DNA from: Microbulbifer sp. MKSA007
GTDB taxonomy: Bacteria > Pseudomonadota > Gammaproteobacteria > Pseudomonadales > Cellvibrionaceae
NCBI GenBank assembly: GCA_032615215.1
Contig: CP128433.1
Span: 5,115,001-5,179,000, forward strand
Direction: 5' to 3'
DNA: 64,000 nt
How positions within the stretch are numbered: the first letter of the stretch is position 1; each line of letters begins with the position of its first letter. The notes under the pieces are model-generated. The model did not search any database and was not told the origin of the DNA. It worked only from the letters and a program-made list of their open reading frames with translations. Positions 17,241 through 26,505 of the stretch are shown piece after piece. The position numbers were made by a program, and so were the translations under genes.

Positions 17241-17714
17241 ATGAGTAGGTTGGTACAAATATGGCTTCTGGGAGCCCTATTAGTTGTCGGCGGATGTCTA
17301 ACAAACCGAATAGAAGAAGCCCAAGTTGTTCAATCCTCAGGCAGTATGGGAGCAGTCTGTGGTAAGAAGTGGCAGCTGGTGCGCCTGCGCGTCAATGGTG
17401 GGGTGGTCGACATCCAGAGGCCTGCGGACTTTACCTTTGTGTGCAATCTCCAAGGCAATGTCATGGGGAGGAGTGGCATAAACACCTATCGGGGAGAGGT
17501 GCAGGTAACCGATAACGGGCAGTTACTTTGGGATACCTCCAGCTTTGTCTCTACCAAGATGGGCGGCCCCGAACCCTTGCTGCGGCAAGAGCATGCCTAC
17601 CTCGGTGCCCTCGCCGCCACTCGCCAGGCATTTACCAAATCGCGCGGGAATCGTTTGATACTTCGTGACCCCTCCGGTGATATCTATATAGAATACGTAA
17701 AGGCCGGACCTTGA
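17241..17714 (+). CDS. META-domain-like lipoprotein (HslJ-type)
   Basis: A 157-residue predicted lipoprotein with lipobox VGGC at about residue 22. The mature part resembles META/HslJ domains: a K-W-Q-L-V start, a central G-N-(V)-x-G-x-S-G-x-N-x-Y block (NVMGRSGINTYRGE), then a MGGPEPLLRQEHAYLGAL segment and a short final strand. The ATG at 17241 places the signal peptide at the N-terminus; the frame extends upstream to 17172 but that gives no signal. A paralogue follows at 17779. META proteins are linked with stress tolerance, but the mechanism is unclear. Confidence 0.72.
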   Translation: MSRLVQIWLLGALLVVGGCLTNRIEEAQVVQSSGSMGAVCGKKWQLVRLRVNGGVVDIQRPADFTFVCNLQGNVMGRSGINTYRGEVQVTDNGQLLWDTSSFVSTKMGGPEPLLRQEHAYLGALAATRQAFTKSRGNRLILRDPSGDIYIEYVKAGP

Positions 17715-17778
17715 ACGCCGCCACAGAAGACCTGTAAATTTTTAGGTTAAATGTCGCAAAATCAATGAGAACGACATC

Positions 17779-18339
17779 ATGCCACGTCGTGCTTTTTACT
17801 TACTACTGAGTATTATCGTATGCAACCTGGTGCTTGCAGGCTGCAGCACCCCCAATCCCCCTATTCCCCAACTCCAACGATCAGCTTGGTCTGCCTGTGA
17901 GCACGAGTGGGTGCTATCGAGCTTGTATTACTCCGGGCGCACTTATGACTCAACCCTGAGCTGGAGCAGGTTTTGGCGGGATAGACCCTTTTTCAAATGC
18001 GATCAATTTGGTTATGTTAGGGGCAACAGTGGCACCAATCCGTACCTGGGGCGATTTTCTCTCACTAGCAGCGGTGCTTTCACCTGGGAGCGGATTCCCG
18101 CTATTGCGCGCATGGGGGGAGCACACCCCAGCGATGAACTGGAGATCGATTACCTCAATGCCCTGAGAAAGTCTGATTTGATTGTTATCGTGGGTAACAA
18201 GATGATGATCAGCAATACCGATGGCAGTGCCTATATTGAGTTTGAACAAGTAGACCGCAGCTATCGCCAGGCCCAACCCTATAAAAAAGGCGACCCATTG
18301 GGTCGCCAGAATGACAATCAAGAAGAATCAAAAAGATGA
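17779..18339 (+). CDS. Second META-like lipoprotein, paralogue of the previous gene
   Basis: A 186-residue predicted lipoprotein with lipobox LAGC at about residue 22. It shares the order of blocks with the gene at 17241: a CEHEWVLSSL start, GYVRGNSGTNPYLGRF centre, MGGAHPSDELEIDYLNAL segment, and a final GSAYIEFEQV strand matching GDIYIEYVKA. It carries an extra polar C-terminal tail of about 30 residues. The two genes are 64 bases apart and probably arose by tandem duplication followed by divergence. The function is unknown. Confidence 0.72.
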   Translation: MPRRAFYLLLSIIVCNLVLAGCSTPNPPIPQLQRSAWSACEHEWVLSSLYYSGRTYDSTLSWSRFWRDRPFFKCDQFGYVRGNSGTNPYLGRFSLTSSGAFTWERIPAIARMGGAHPSDELEIDYLNALRKSDLIVIVGNKMMISNTDGSAYIEFEQVDRSYRQAQPYKKGDPLGRQNDNQEESKR

Positions 18340-18429
18340 GCTTTAGGAGTCTAAAAAAGCACTCTTGAGGGGAAAGCCTCAGCGGCGCATCTTAATTTGC
18401 ATAAGTGACAGAAAAGTTACAAAAGAACC

Positions 18430-19017
18430 TTAACGGCGTTTTTGATGTATCTCCAGATTCTCCTGCCGCTTGCGTTCACTCTTTCTCAGCAGCAGATAAG
18501 TCGCTCCCAAGCCCCCGTGTTGGGGTTGCGCACTGTGAAAAGCCAATACTTCATGCAGCTGCGGCAACCAGTGATTGATACAGCTTTTCAATAACGCCGG
18601 CTGCTTACGCCCCTCACCCTTACCGTGGGTAATCAGGGCACAGCGCACATCCGCTTCAACACAATCACGGATAAATTCCATCACGGCCCTGCGCGCCATC
18701 TCCACAGAGTGGCGATGTAAATCTAGGCGCGCATCTATGCTGTATTTGCCCAGGCGCAAATTGCGATAGACCCCGTTTTGCACACCATCGCGCTTGAATT
18801 CCAACGGATCCCATGGCTCTACCAGATCAATATATTCACCGGACAGGGGGTTCATTTCCCGCTCTGTCAGGCGCGTGGCAGCGGCGCGGCGCTCCCGCAA
18901 CATAGACTCAGATTGCTTCGGCTCCTTGCGCAAATTGACGCGGCGCTCCTGCGCCAGCGGTTTAACGTCTCCCATTTCACCGAGAGCGTCTTTAAATAAT
19001 TTGCTGTCGCTGCTCAC
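18430..19017 (-). CDS. Smr-domain protein (SmrA/YdaL-like endonuclease family)
   Basis: A 195-residue protein. The N-terminal 75 residues are charged. The Smr domain occupies about residues 90-185, with the LDLHRHSVEMARRAV start (family LDLHG motif) and the ALITHGKGEG block, followed by HGGLGATYLLLR, which ends the domain. Stand-alone Smr proteins are nucleases or nick-binding proteins. It is 18 bases downstream of the thioesterase/SDR gene on the same strand, so the two are probably co-transcribed. Confidence 0.88.
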   Translation of the reverse strand: MSSDSKLFKDALGEMGDVKPLAQERRVNLRKEPKQSESMLRERRAAATRLTEREMNPLSGEYIDLVEPWDPLEFKRDGVQNGVYRNLRLGKYSIDARLDLHRHSVEMARRAVMEFIRDCVEADVRCALITHGKGEGRKQPALLKSCINHWLPQLHEVLAFHSAQPQHGGLGATYLLLRKSERKRQENLEIHQKRR

Positions 19018-19035
19018 AAATACCCCCTGCCAGCG

Positions 19036-20343
19036 TCAGTCGAGAAATAAATCCTTGGTTAAATTGTCTGCATTGGCTGGATTGTGGGCATAACCGGTGA
19101 AATCCTTCACACCGCGCTCTGCCAACAGCTCTTCATCGATTAGCTGGCGACCGCTCAAGGCGACATCTTTAGTCGTCAGTATCTCGTAGGCCGCATCGGC
19201 CATAATCGAGGGCTTGCGGCTCTGCTCAAACATATCGCGACTACCCACCGCAAACTCAATCGCAGCGGTGGCCACCAGCGTGCGCGGCCACAAAGTGTTC
19301 ACGCTGATCCCCGCCTCACGCAGCTCTTCCGCCAAACCCAGGCTGAGAATGGTCATACCAAACTTTGACAGGGCGTAAGGAGCGAAGGGCCCCAACCACT
19401 TGGGCTGGATATTCAGCGGTGGGCACAGGCTGAGGATATGGGCGTTGTCAGCTTTTTTCAGGTAGGGAGTCGCCAAGTGGGCGGTGAGATACACCGCGCG
19501 ACTGTTGATACTCTGCATCAGGTCGTAGCGCTTGGGTGGTGTCGACTCAACATTGGTCAGGTTGATCGCGCCCGCATTATTAATCACAGCGTCGATGCCG
19601 CCAAATTTTTCGGCAGCCTCCGACATAGCCTGCTCTACTCGCTGCTCATCGCGCACATCCACCTGCAGGGCCAGGGCATTGCCGCCGGCTTTCTCCACTT
19701 CCTCCGCCACCGAGAAGATGGTTCCCGGAAGCTTGGGATGTGGTTCTGCCGACTTAGCGGCAATCACAATATTGGCACCATCCGCCGCGCATTTGAGGGC
19801 AATCGCCCGGCCGATGCCACGACTGGCACCAGTGATAAAGATGGTCTTGTCCTTAAGCGCCCCTGAATTGTTGGTCAGGGATACAAACTCTTCACTCATT
19901 TTTTCAGCCTCCGGGGCAGTCACTGCCGGACTGTAAATTTCCTTGAAGATCGCCGGCATACGTTTTGGCTTGCCAGTGGAAAGCTCAATGCACACCATCC
20001 GCCATTCGGCCCGCAATACCAATGCCTTATCGGCGGCGCGAAACACCTGAAAGCGGCGAGTCATATTCAGACGCCCGTCCACCTCAGTGAGCCAGGTGCC
20101 AAACAGCAATTCCTCCCCCTCTCTGGCCGCCAGTATATAGTCATACTCGCCATGACGAATTGCCATTCCCCGGTCAAGCTGCTGATAATTCGTGACATCC
20201 AGACCCAGGGCTGCGCTGTGCGCCCAGGCGGTGGCCTCACACCAGCGCACATATTCCGCATTGTTGGCATGACTCAGACCATCCACATGTTCGGCGCCAA
20301 CCGTCACTTTGGTGATAAATGGGTTTGGCAGATCCCACTGCAT
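19036..20343 (-). CDS. Acyl-CoA thioesterase fused in frame to an SDR oxidoreductase (fusion may be artefactual)
   Basis: A 435-residue frame. Residues 1-145 form a hot-dog (4HBT) thioesterase, with HVDGLSHANNAEYVRWCE as its active-site region. Residues 160-435 form a short-chain dehydrogenase like the HSDL2 group, with the NAD motif TGASRGIG, the NNAG motif and a YALSK active site. Inside the frame at 19899 an ATG is preceded by GGAGG at 8 bases. One more A in the adjoining A6 run (19899-19904 on the plus strand) would end the thioesterase at a TGA overlapping that ATG. Two coupled genes may therefore be the true state. Confidence 0.75.
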   Translation of the reverse strand: MQWDLPNPFITKVTVGAEHVDGLSHANNAEYVRWCEATAWAHSAALGLDVTNYQQLDRGMAIRHGEYDYILAAREGEELLFGTWLTEVDGRLNMTRRFQVFRAADKALVLRAEWRMVCIELSTGKPKRMPAIFKEIYSPAVTAPEAEKMSEEFVSLTNNSGALKDKTIFITGASRGIGRAIALKCAADGANIVIAAKSAEPHPKLPGTIFSVAEEVEKAGGNALALQVDVRDEQRVEQAMSEAAEKFGGIDAVINNAGAINLTNVESTPPKRYDLMQSINSRAVYLTAHLATPYLKKADNAHILSLCPPLNIQPKWLGPFAPYALSKFGMTILSLGLAEELREAGISVNTLWPRTLVATAAIEFAVGSRDMFEQSRKPSIMADAAYEILTTKDVALSGRQLIDEELLAERGVKDFTGYAHNPANADNLTKDLFLD

Positions 20344-20420
20344 AAGCGGCTCCAGGTTTGTGCTGCGGTTGCGGAGGGATAGTCAGTAAAATGGACGCTA
20401 TCCCCGGGGAGATTACAGAT

Positions 20421-20452
20421 ATAAAAAAAGGCCCCGCTAAGGGACCTTTTTA
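20421..20452 (-). terminator. Rho-independent terminator of secB
   Basis: On the minus strand AAAAAGG-CCC pairs with GGG-CCTTTTT around a short loop, followed by a long T-run. It lies 25 bases past the secB stop. Confidence 0.8.
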
Positions 20453-20476
20453 TCGTGCCAGCTGGGCTAAAACGAA

Positions 20477-20968
20477 TTAAGCGTTCGCTTGAGCGCCCTC
20501 TGCTTCTTTCTGTGCCTTATCGAGGGCAGCAGCGAACAGAGCGTCGAAGTTCACCGGCGGCAACATCAGTGCCGGGAAAGAACCTTTAACTACAGCGTTA
20601 TCGATCACTTCGCGAGCGTAGGGGAACAGAATTTGCGGGCAGGCAGTATTCAGGGCCTGGGCCAGCTGTTGACCTTCAAGGCCTTTGATACCGAACAGGC
20701 CAGCTTGTTTTACTTCCACCAGGAAAGCGGTGTCTTCTTCCAGCTTTACGGTGATAGTCAGGGTCAGAGCCACTTCGTACAGATCGTCCTCGATCTTCGC
20801 AGTCTTGGTGTTCAGCTCCTGATTAACCTGGGGCTTCCACTGCTTTTTGAAGACCTCGGCACCCATCGGGGTTTCGAAGGAGAGGTCTTTCAGGTAGATG
20901 CGTTGCATCGCAAATTGTACTTGTGGAGCCTCTGCGTTTGCCGCTGCGCCATTTAATTCTTCAGCCAT
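20477..20968 (-). CDS. secB: Protein-export chaperone SecB
   Basis: A 163-residue cytosolic chaperone that keeps preproteins unfolded and delivers them to SecA. The family blocks FAMQRIYLKDLSFE, the EVALTLTITVK strand and the CPQILFPYAREVIDNAV helix are all present, and the length is normal. The C-terminal tail is Ala/Glu-rich. It sits upstream of grx and a rhodanese gene on the same strand in the order rhodanese-grx-secB, the familiar gammaproteobacterial order. Confidence 0.96.
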   Translation of the reverse strand: MAEELNGAAANAEAPQVQFAMQRIYLKDLSFETPMGAEVFKKQWKPQVNQELNTKTAKIEDDLYEVALTLTITVKLEEDTAFLVEVKQAGLFGIKGLEGQQLAQALNTACPQILFPYAREVIDNAVVKGSFPALMLPPVNFDALFAAALDKAQKEAEGAQANA

Positions 20969-21128
20969 GTTACAGCCTGTTCATTATAAAAAGTTTATTG
21001 ATGCCTTCCGTGAGAAAGACTCCGGTAATAACTCAACAGTTGGGGCCTCGATAAAACGTTTCAAGGCCCAGACCGGATAAATAGCAAAAACTGGGGACCG
21101 CATGTTGGCGGCCGCGTCAGTTTTCCGC

Positions 21129-21389
21129 TTATCCCGCTGCTTTCAGCAATTTGTCGAGTCGGCCACCGCGCTCCAACGCCATCAGGTCGTCGCAACCACC
21201 TACATGCTTATCGCCAATCCAAATCTGCGGCACAGAGCGGCGCCCCGCCTTGTCAGCCATTTCTGCGCGCAAGCCGGGATTATTGTCCACAGGGATTTCG
21301 CGATAAGCGACACCCTTGCTATCCAGTAGCTGCTTGGCGCGAATACAGTAGGGGCAGAAACGGGTGGTATAAATGACAACATTCTGCAT
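21129..21389 (-). CDS. grxC: Glutaredoxin 3 (GrxC)
   Basis: An 86-residue dithiol glutaredoxin with the CPYC active site near residue 12 and the SVPQIWIGDKHVGGCDDL glutathione-binding block. It reduces disulfides and glutathionylated proteins using glutathione in the cytosol. It is 30 bases downstream of the rhodanese gene and 160 bases upstream of secB, so the three probably share a transcript. Confidence 0.95.
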   Translation of the reverse strand: MQNVVIYTTRFCPYCIRAKQLLDSKGVAYREIPVDNNPGLRAEMADKAGRRSVPQIWIGDKHVGGCDDLMALERGGRLDKLLKAAG

Positions 21390-21419
21390 GACAAAACTCC
21401 GTCAAACTGATACTTCAGG

Positions 21420-21836
21420 TTAACCTTTGCCTTTAACGACAGGCAGGTTCTGGTTAGCCCACTCGCTCATTCCGCCCTGCAGGCGACGCACTTGGAAACC
21501 TTTCTGTTTCAGCATGCGCCCCACCGGACCTGCGTGCTGCCCCATCTTGTCAGCGACAATAATGGTCTTGTCTTTAAACGGTTCCAGCTCGGCAATGCGC
21601 TCAGCCACATCCCCGTGGGGAATATGCAGGGAGTCGACAATATGACCGGCAGTGAACTCGCTGCGATCGCGAATATCCAGCACCTTGGCCCCGTCGCTAT
21701 TGATCAGCTTGGTCACTTCATGAAGTGATGCCGGCTCGCCAGACTTGAATCGCTCAGTCAAAACAAATGCGTAAAGCAATGCCACAAGCAGGCCGACCAA
21801 CAGCCACTGCTCAGCTAAAAAGTCGAGAAAATCCAC
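21420..21836 (-). CDS. Membrane-anchored rhodanese-like protein (YibN type), catalytic Cys missing
   Basis: A 138-residue protein with one N-terminal membrane helix (about residues 8-27) and a rhodanese domain (about 40-132) that includes KVLDIRDRSEFTAGHIVDS. In active rhodaneses a Cys sits just before the KMGQHAG-type loop; here the sequence is IIVADKMGQHAG, with Asp or Ala in that place. It is therefore probably not a sulfurtransferase and may serve as a binding module. The rhodanese-grxC-secB order matches YibN of other gammaproteobacteria. Confidence 0.88.
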   Translation of the reverse strand: MDFLDFLAEQWLLVGLLVALLYAFVLTERFKSGEPASLHEVTKLINSDGAKVLDIRDRSEFTAGHIVDSLHIPHGDVAERIAELEPFKDKTIIVADKMGQHAGPVGRMLKQKGFQVRRLQGGMSEWANQNLPVVKGKG

Positions 21837-22052
21837 TTCGCCCCCAAAATCCTCAAGTGGTAATCAATAGGGCGCTACGGCGCCCAATGCCGGCGGGAGT
21901 ATACACGATCATGGCGAAATTCTAATCAACCAAATCCCTCCGCCCCAGCCTCTTTGTAATCCGGCTTAAGCTAAATAACATGGTGAAATACCAGCCCCAC
22001 AGGTTAAAATCCGCGTCCGCAATTTAACCCTTGGAAGAGGAATACTGTCGCT

Positions 22053-23600
22053 ATGGCCGCTACGCAAGCCCCGCAAAAACGCCCCCTGGTCCTGCTGATT
22101 CTGGACGGCTTCGGCCACAGCGACAATCCCGAGCACAATGCGATTCACGCAGCCAAGTCTCCGGTTTGGGACAATATCTGGTCGACCCGCCCAAAAACCC
22201 TGATCCAGACGTCCGGGATGGCGGTGGGCCTGCCCGATGGACAAATGGGCAACTCGGAAGTCGGCCATATGACACTGGGTGCCGGTCGAGTGGTCTACCA
22301 GAACTTTACCCGGATCAACAAAGCCATCCAGGACGGCGACTTCTTCCGCAATACCGCTTACACCACTGCGGTCGATAAGGCTATCGCCAATAACGGCGCC
22401 GTCCATATTATGGGACTCCTATCCGAAGGCGGCGTACACAGCCACGAAGACCATATTGTCGCCATGATAACCCTGGCGGCACAGCGCGGCGCCCGCGCTA
22501 TTTATGTACACGCATTTCTCGATGGCCGCGACACCCCACCGCGCAGTGCCGAACCATCCCTGGCGCGCCTGATGCAGGTGTGTGACTCCGTCGGCAATGC
22601 CCATATGGCTACCCTGGCCGGGCGCTACTTCGCCATGGATCGCGACCAGCGCTGGGAGCGCACCGAGTCCGTTTACGACATGCTGACCCTGGGTACAGCA
22701 GAGCACAGTGCCAGTGACGCCCTGGCAGGACTGGCCTCGGCCAATGAGCGCGGTGAAAACGATGAATTTGTCGCGCCAACGGTGATTGGCGAGCCCGCTC
22801 CGATCCAGGACGGCGATGCCCTTATCTTTATGAATTTCCGCCCGGATCGCGCGCGCCAGTTAACCCGCGCTTTTACCGAGCAGGACTTCAGCGGCTTCGA
22901 GCGCAAAGCCAAGCCGCAGCTGGCGGACTTTGTCATGACGACCGAATACGCTGCCGATATCCACGCCAGCTGTGCCTTCCCGCCAGAAAACCTAGTCAAC
23001 TCCCTCGGCGAGTACTTGTCTGCAGAGGGCAAAACCCAGCTGCGCATCGCCGAGACAGAGAAGTATGCCCACGTTACCTTCTTCTTTAGCGGCGGCCGCG
23101 AAGAGCCCTACAACGGCGAAACCCGTGAATTGATCAAGTCACCGGATGTGGCCACCTACGACCTGCAACCGGAAATGAATGCGCCAATCGTCACTGACAA
23201 ACTGGTAGCGGCGATTGAGAGCGGCGAGTACGACGCCATTATCTGCAACTACGCCAACGGCGATATGGTCGGCCATACCGGTGTTTTCGAGGCGGCGGTA
23301 AAAGCCGTCGAAGCCCTGGACCAGTGTGTAGAGCGCGTCGTAAACGCCGCTCTGACTGCCGGCGGCGAGGTGCTGATTACTGCCGACCACGGCAATGTGG
23401 AAGAGATGTTCGACGCCAACTCCGGCCAAGTCAGCACCCAGCACTCCACTCTGCCGGTGCCTTTTGTTTATATCGGCGAGCGCAATGTGCAAATGTGTGA
23501 CGGAGGTAGTCTGGCGGATGTAGCACCAACCATGTTAGCGTTGATGGATCTGCCACAACCGGCGGAAATGACCGGCCAAAGTTTGGTAAAAATGGACTGA
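22053..23600 (+). CDS. gpmI: 2,3-bisphosphoglycerate-independent phosphoglycerate mutase GpmI
   Basis: A 515-residue manganese enzyme of the alkaline-phosphatase superfamily that interconverts 3- and 2-phosphoglycerate. The N-terminal metal site LILDGFGHSDN, the phosphoserine site MGNSEVGHM (about residue 70) and the C-terminal CNYANGDMVGHTG and ITADHGNVEEM metal ligands are all visible. The length is normal. Its TGA overlaps the envC start by one base, the usual gpmI-envC-ctp arrangement. Confidence 0.96.
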   Translation: MAATQAPQKRPLVLLILDGFGHSDNPEHNAIHAAKSPVWDNIWSTRPKTLIQTSGMAVGLPDGQMGNSEVGHMTLGAGRVVYQNFTRINKAIQDGDFFRNTAYTTAVDKAIANNGAVHIMGLLSEGGVHSHEDHIVAMITLAAQRGARAIYVHAFLDGRDTPPRSAEPSLARLMQVCDSVGNAHMATLAGRYFAMDRDQRWERTESVYDMLTLGTAEHSASDALAGLASANERGENDEFVAPTVIGEPAPIQDGDALIFMNFRPDRARQLTRAFTEQDFSGFERKAKPQLADFVMTTEYAADIHASCAFPPENLVNSLGEYLSAEGKTQLRIAETEKYAHVTFFFSGGREEPYNGETRELIKSPDVATYDLQPEMNAPIVTDKLVAAIESGEYDAIICNYANGDMVGHTGVFEAAVKAVEALDQCVERVVNAALTAGGEVLITADHGNVEEMFDANSGQVSTQHSTLPVPFVYIGERNVQMCDGGSLADVAPTMLALMDLPQPAEMTGQSLVKMD

Positions 23601-24727
23601 TGAAAACTCTCGTACTCTTCCTGATCGCCCTGATTTCCCTGCCCGCCTGGAGCCAGGCAGAGGGAGATGAGCAGGCGCGCCTGGCGCAAATCAAGCAACG
23701 CATTGAGTCCCTGCAACAGGAACTCAACCAGGTGCGGGGCCAGCGCGACCAATTGCTCAAGGATTTGGAAGAGAACGAGAAAGATATTTCTGGGCTGCAC
23801 CAGCGCATAGACAAGATCAAACAGGATATGCGCAGCCGCTCGGACAAGCTGCGCGAACTCCAGCAGGAACAACAGCAACTGCAAGAGTCGCGACGAAGTA
23901 TGCAGCGGCGGGTCGAGCAGGAGATCGCCGCCGCATACCGACTAGGCCGACAGGAGCAGATCAAGCTCCTGCTCAACCAGCAAGATCCACAGAACGTCGC
24001 CCGCCATCTCCGCTACCACGATTACTTCCTCCAAGAACGCAGCCGCATCATAGACACTTACCTTGAAACCCTCACCTCACTGGAAACCGTATCCGCCTCC
24101 ATTGAGCGCGAGCGCGAGACCCTGAAAGCGGAGCGAGAGCAACTGCAGAAACGCCAGAGCAAACTGCGCGTCGCACAGCAGAATCGCAAGGACACGCTGG
24201 ATAAACTTGCGGCGCGGCTCTCCGATGGCAGCGGTGAACTCAAGCAGCTCCAAGGGGATCGCACACGCCTGCAAAAATTGATCGACGAAGTAGGCCGCGC
24301 CATCGCCTCACTGGTAAACCCCAGCGAGCAAAAACCCTTTGCGCGCCAGCGGGGCAAGATGCAGTGGCCTGTTGATGGCCGCCGCGCCAATGCCTATGGA
24401 CAGCGCCGCGCCAATGGCATCACTTGGAAAGGTGTCACCTTGCGCGCCAATGAAGGGGAGCCGGTGCGGGCGATCCACCGCGGCCGCGTGGTTTTCTCCG
24501 ATTACCTGCGCGGCCACGGCATGCTGGTTATCCTGGATCATGGAGAGGAGTACATGAGTCTCTACGCCCACAACCAGTCCCTCACCCGCAATATTGGCGA
24601 GTGGGTGGAAAGTGGTGACACCATCGCTCGGGTTGGCAATAGCGGTGGACTCAGCCATAGCGGTGTTTACTTCGAAATTCGCCACCGGGGTAAAGCGCAG
24701 GACCCTACAGTTTGGTGCCGCTCCTGA
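23600..24727 (+). CDS. envC: Murein hydrolase activator EnvC
   Basis: A 375-residue periplasmic protein that activates N-acetylmuramyl-L-alanine amidases at the division site. There is a signal peptide at residues 1-20, a long coiled coil at about 22-240, and a LytM (M23-like) domain at about 260-375. The LytM metal ligands are degenerate: the first His/Asp pair is replaced and the final HxH is missing (VYFEIRHRG), while LYAHN is kept. This matches EnvC, which regulates rather than cuts. It is translationally coupled to gpmI. Confidence 0.92.
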   Translation: MKTLVLFLIALISLPAWSQAEGDEQARLAQIKQRIESLQQELNQVRGQRDQLLKDLEENEKDISGLHQRIDKIKQDMRSRSDKLRELQQEQQQLQESRRSMQRRVEQEIAAAYRLGRQEQIKLLLNQQDPQNVARHLRYHDYFLQERSRIIDTYLETLTSLETVSASIERERETLKAEREQLQKRQSKLRVAQQNRKDTLDKLAARLSDGSGELKQLQGDRTRLQKLIDEVGRAIASLVNPSEQKPFARQRGKMQWPVDGRRANAYGQRRANGITWKGVTLRANEGEPVRAIHRGRVVFSDYLRGHGMLVILDHGEEYMSLYAHNQSLTRNIGEWVESGDTIARVGNSGGLSHSGVYFEIRHRGKAQDPTVWCRS

Positions 24728-25099
24728 TCGGAGCTGGCACAGAGGGCATAATACGAGGCGTAAAATCCCGGGCATTTTCCACGCACCCGTTATAGAGCCC
24801 CCTCGCAAATCACAGCGATCGGGATTACACACCCGCCTAATGCTCTCCACTTCATCTCACGACTCCCGCCGCTGTGCTAATTAAATGAGAAAGCACCACG
24901 ACGAAAAGCTGCGGAGTAGCGGCTTTTTTATCGCCAAAAGAGAATAAGAGCGGGAGCCAACCCAGGTGTAAGACCCCTGGGCTTATGACGACTAAGATCG
25001 TGACACTGTAGAATTTGGCGTCCGCTTAGAATCCCTGCCAATCTCTGCGGTCTACACTTTCGCAAAGCAGCGAAGAAATAAGGCAGAGGTCACAACAAC
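24728..25099. other. 372-bp gap between envC and ctp
   Basis: The gap holds a rho-independent terminator at 24906-24931 and presumably the ctp promoter. I see no gene in it. Confidence 0.5.
24906..24931 (+). terminator. Rho-independent terminator after gpmI-envC
   Basis: AAAAGCTGC pairs with GCGGCTTTTTT (one G-T pair) around a short loop and ends in a T-run. Confidence 0.7.
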
Positions 25100-26458
25100 A
25101 TGTTTATCCCCAAGGCGCTGACAACCTTGATCGGCGCAGCCGCTCTGACAGCCCTGCCTTTAATGGGTTTGACCGACGGCGATAGCCATTCCCAGGTGGC
25201 TGCAGACACTGAAGCCCGCCTGCCGCTGGAAGATCTGCGCAGCTTTGCCAAAGTTTTCGAGCAAATTCGCCAGGGCTATATCGAGGAAGTGGACGACCGC
25301 ACCCTGCTGGAATACGCCATCAAGGGCATGCTGCAAGGCCTAGACCCGCACTCCTCCTACCTTGATCGCCGATCCTTTGACGATTTACAAGCCAACACCA
25401 CCGGTGAGTTTGCCGGCCTCGGGATCGAGGTGGGCATCGAAAACGACCATATCACCGTCGTCACCCCCATGGACGACACCCCCGCCTCCCGCGCTGGCCT
25501 CAAGGCCGGCGATGTCATACTGCGCTTGTCGGGCAAATCCATGAAGGGCGTGAGCCTGGATGAAGCGGTGGAGTGGATGCGTGGGCCCAAGGGCAGCAGT
25601 GTCACCCTGACCATCGCTCGCAAAGGTTTTAAAGAACCTTTCGATGTAACTCTCAAGCGGGACACCGTGCGCGTGCGCAGTGTGCGCAGCAAAGTCCTCG
25701 ATGATGGCTACGGTTATCTGCGCATCAGCCAGTTCCAGCTGGACACCGGCGCCGATGTGGCCGACGAGCTGATCAAGTTGCAGAAGAAAGGCGCACTGAA
25801 AGGGCTAGTTATCGACCTGCGCAACAACCCCGGTGGCGTGCTGCAATCCTCGGTGGAAGTAGCGGATGCATTTTTGGAAGAGGGCCTGGTGGTCTACACC
25901 GAAGGTCGCAATGAAGCCGCCAACCTGAGCTATTCCGCCGAGCCGGGCGATTTAACCGAAGGCGCTCCGCTGGTTGTATTAATCAACGCGGGCTCCGCCT
26001 CTGCAGCGGAAATTGTCGCCGGCGCCCTACAGGACCACCGCCGCGCAGTGGTGATGGGCACCGACAGCTTCGGCAAGGGCTCGGTCCAAACGGTGATCCC
26101 TATCAATAATGAGCGCGCCATCAAGCTGACAACTGCGCTCTACTTCACTCCCAATGGCCGCTCAATACAGGCCCAGGGCATCACACCAGATATCGTGGTA
26201 GAGCGGGTGAAAGTTACCCGCTTGGACGACTCTCCCAGACCCACTGAAGCGGATTTGGCCGGGCATCTGGACAACGGTAACGGTGGTGCCGACCGGACTT
26301 CTGAAGACCGCTCGAGAGAACAGGAAGAACGGGAAGACTGGATGGATCGCGACAATCAAATCTTCGAAGCCCTCAATGTACTCAAGGGCCTCAATCTCTA
26401 CGCTCACAGGGACAGGGGTTTGCGCGAGCGCCTTGCCCGCGCAGACGAACAGCAGTAA
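25100..26458 (+). CDS. ctpA: Carboxy-terminal processing protease, S41 family (CtpA)
   Basis: A 452-residue periplasmic serine protease with an N-terminal signal or anchor (about 1-20), a PDZ domain at about 90-170 (GLGIEVGIEN, then RAGLKAGDVILRLSG) and a catalytic domain at about 195-370. The nucleophile Ser is in NAGSASAAEIVAGAL and the general-base Lys is in DSFGKGSVQT. A charged tail of about 80 residues follows. It sits downstream of gpmI-envC, the standard neighbourhood. Family members trim peptidoglycan hydrolases and other periplasmic proteins. Confidence 0.93.
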   Translation: MFIPKALTTLIGAAALTALPLMGLTDGDSHSQVAADTEARLPLEDLRSFAKVFEQIRQGYIEEVDDRTLLEYAIKGMLQGLDPHSSYLDRRSFDDLQANTTGEFAGLGIEVGIENDHITVVTPMDDTPASRAGLKAGDVILRLSGKSMKGVSLDEAVEWMRGPKGSSVTLTIARKGFKEPFDVTLKRDTVRVRSVRSKVLDDGYGYLRISQFQLDTGADVADELIKLQKKGALKGLVIDLRNNPGGVLQSSVEVADAFLEEGLVVYTEGRNEAANLSYSAEPGDLTEGAPLVVLINAGSASAAEIVAGALQDHRRAVVMGTDSFGKGSVQTVIPINNERAIKLTTALYFTPNGRSIQAQGITPDIVVERVKVTRLDDSPRPTEADLAGHLDNGNGGADRTSEDRSREQEEREDWMDRDNQIFEALNVLKGLNLYAHRDRGLRERLARADEQQ

Positions 26459-26466
26459 GCAGAGTG

Positions 26467-26487
26467 CGGCGGGCCCTGGGCCCGCCG
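26467..26487. terminator. GC-rich hairpin between ctpA and hisF
   Basis: CGGCGGGCC pairs with GGCCCGCCG around a 3-base loop. It separates two convergent genes. It lacks a T-run on either side. Confidence 0.5.
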
Positions 26488-26505
26488 TGCAAGACCTACA
26501 CCTAC

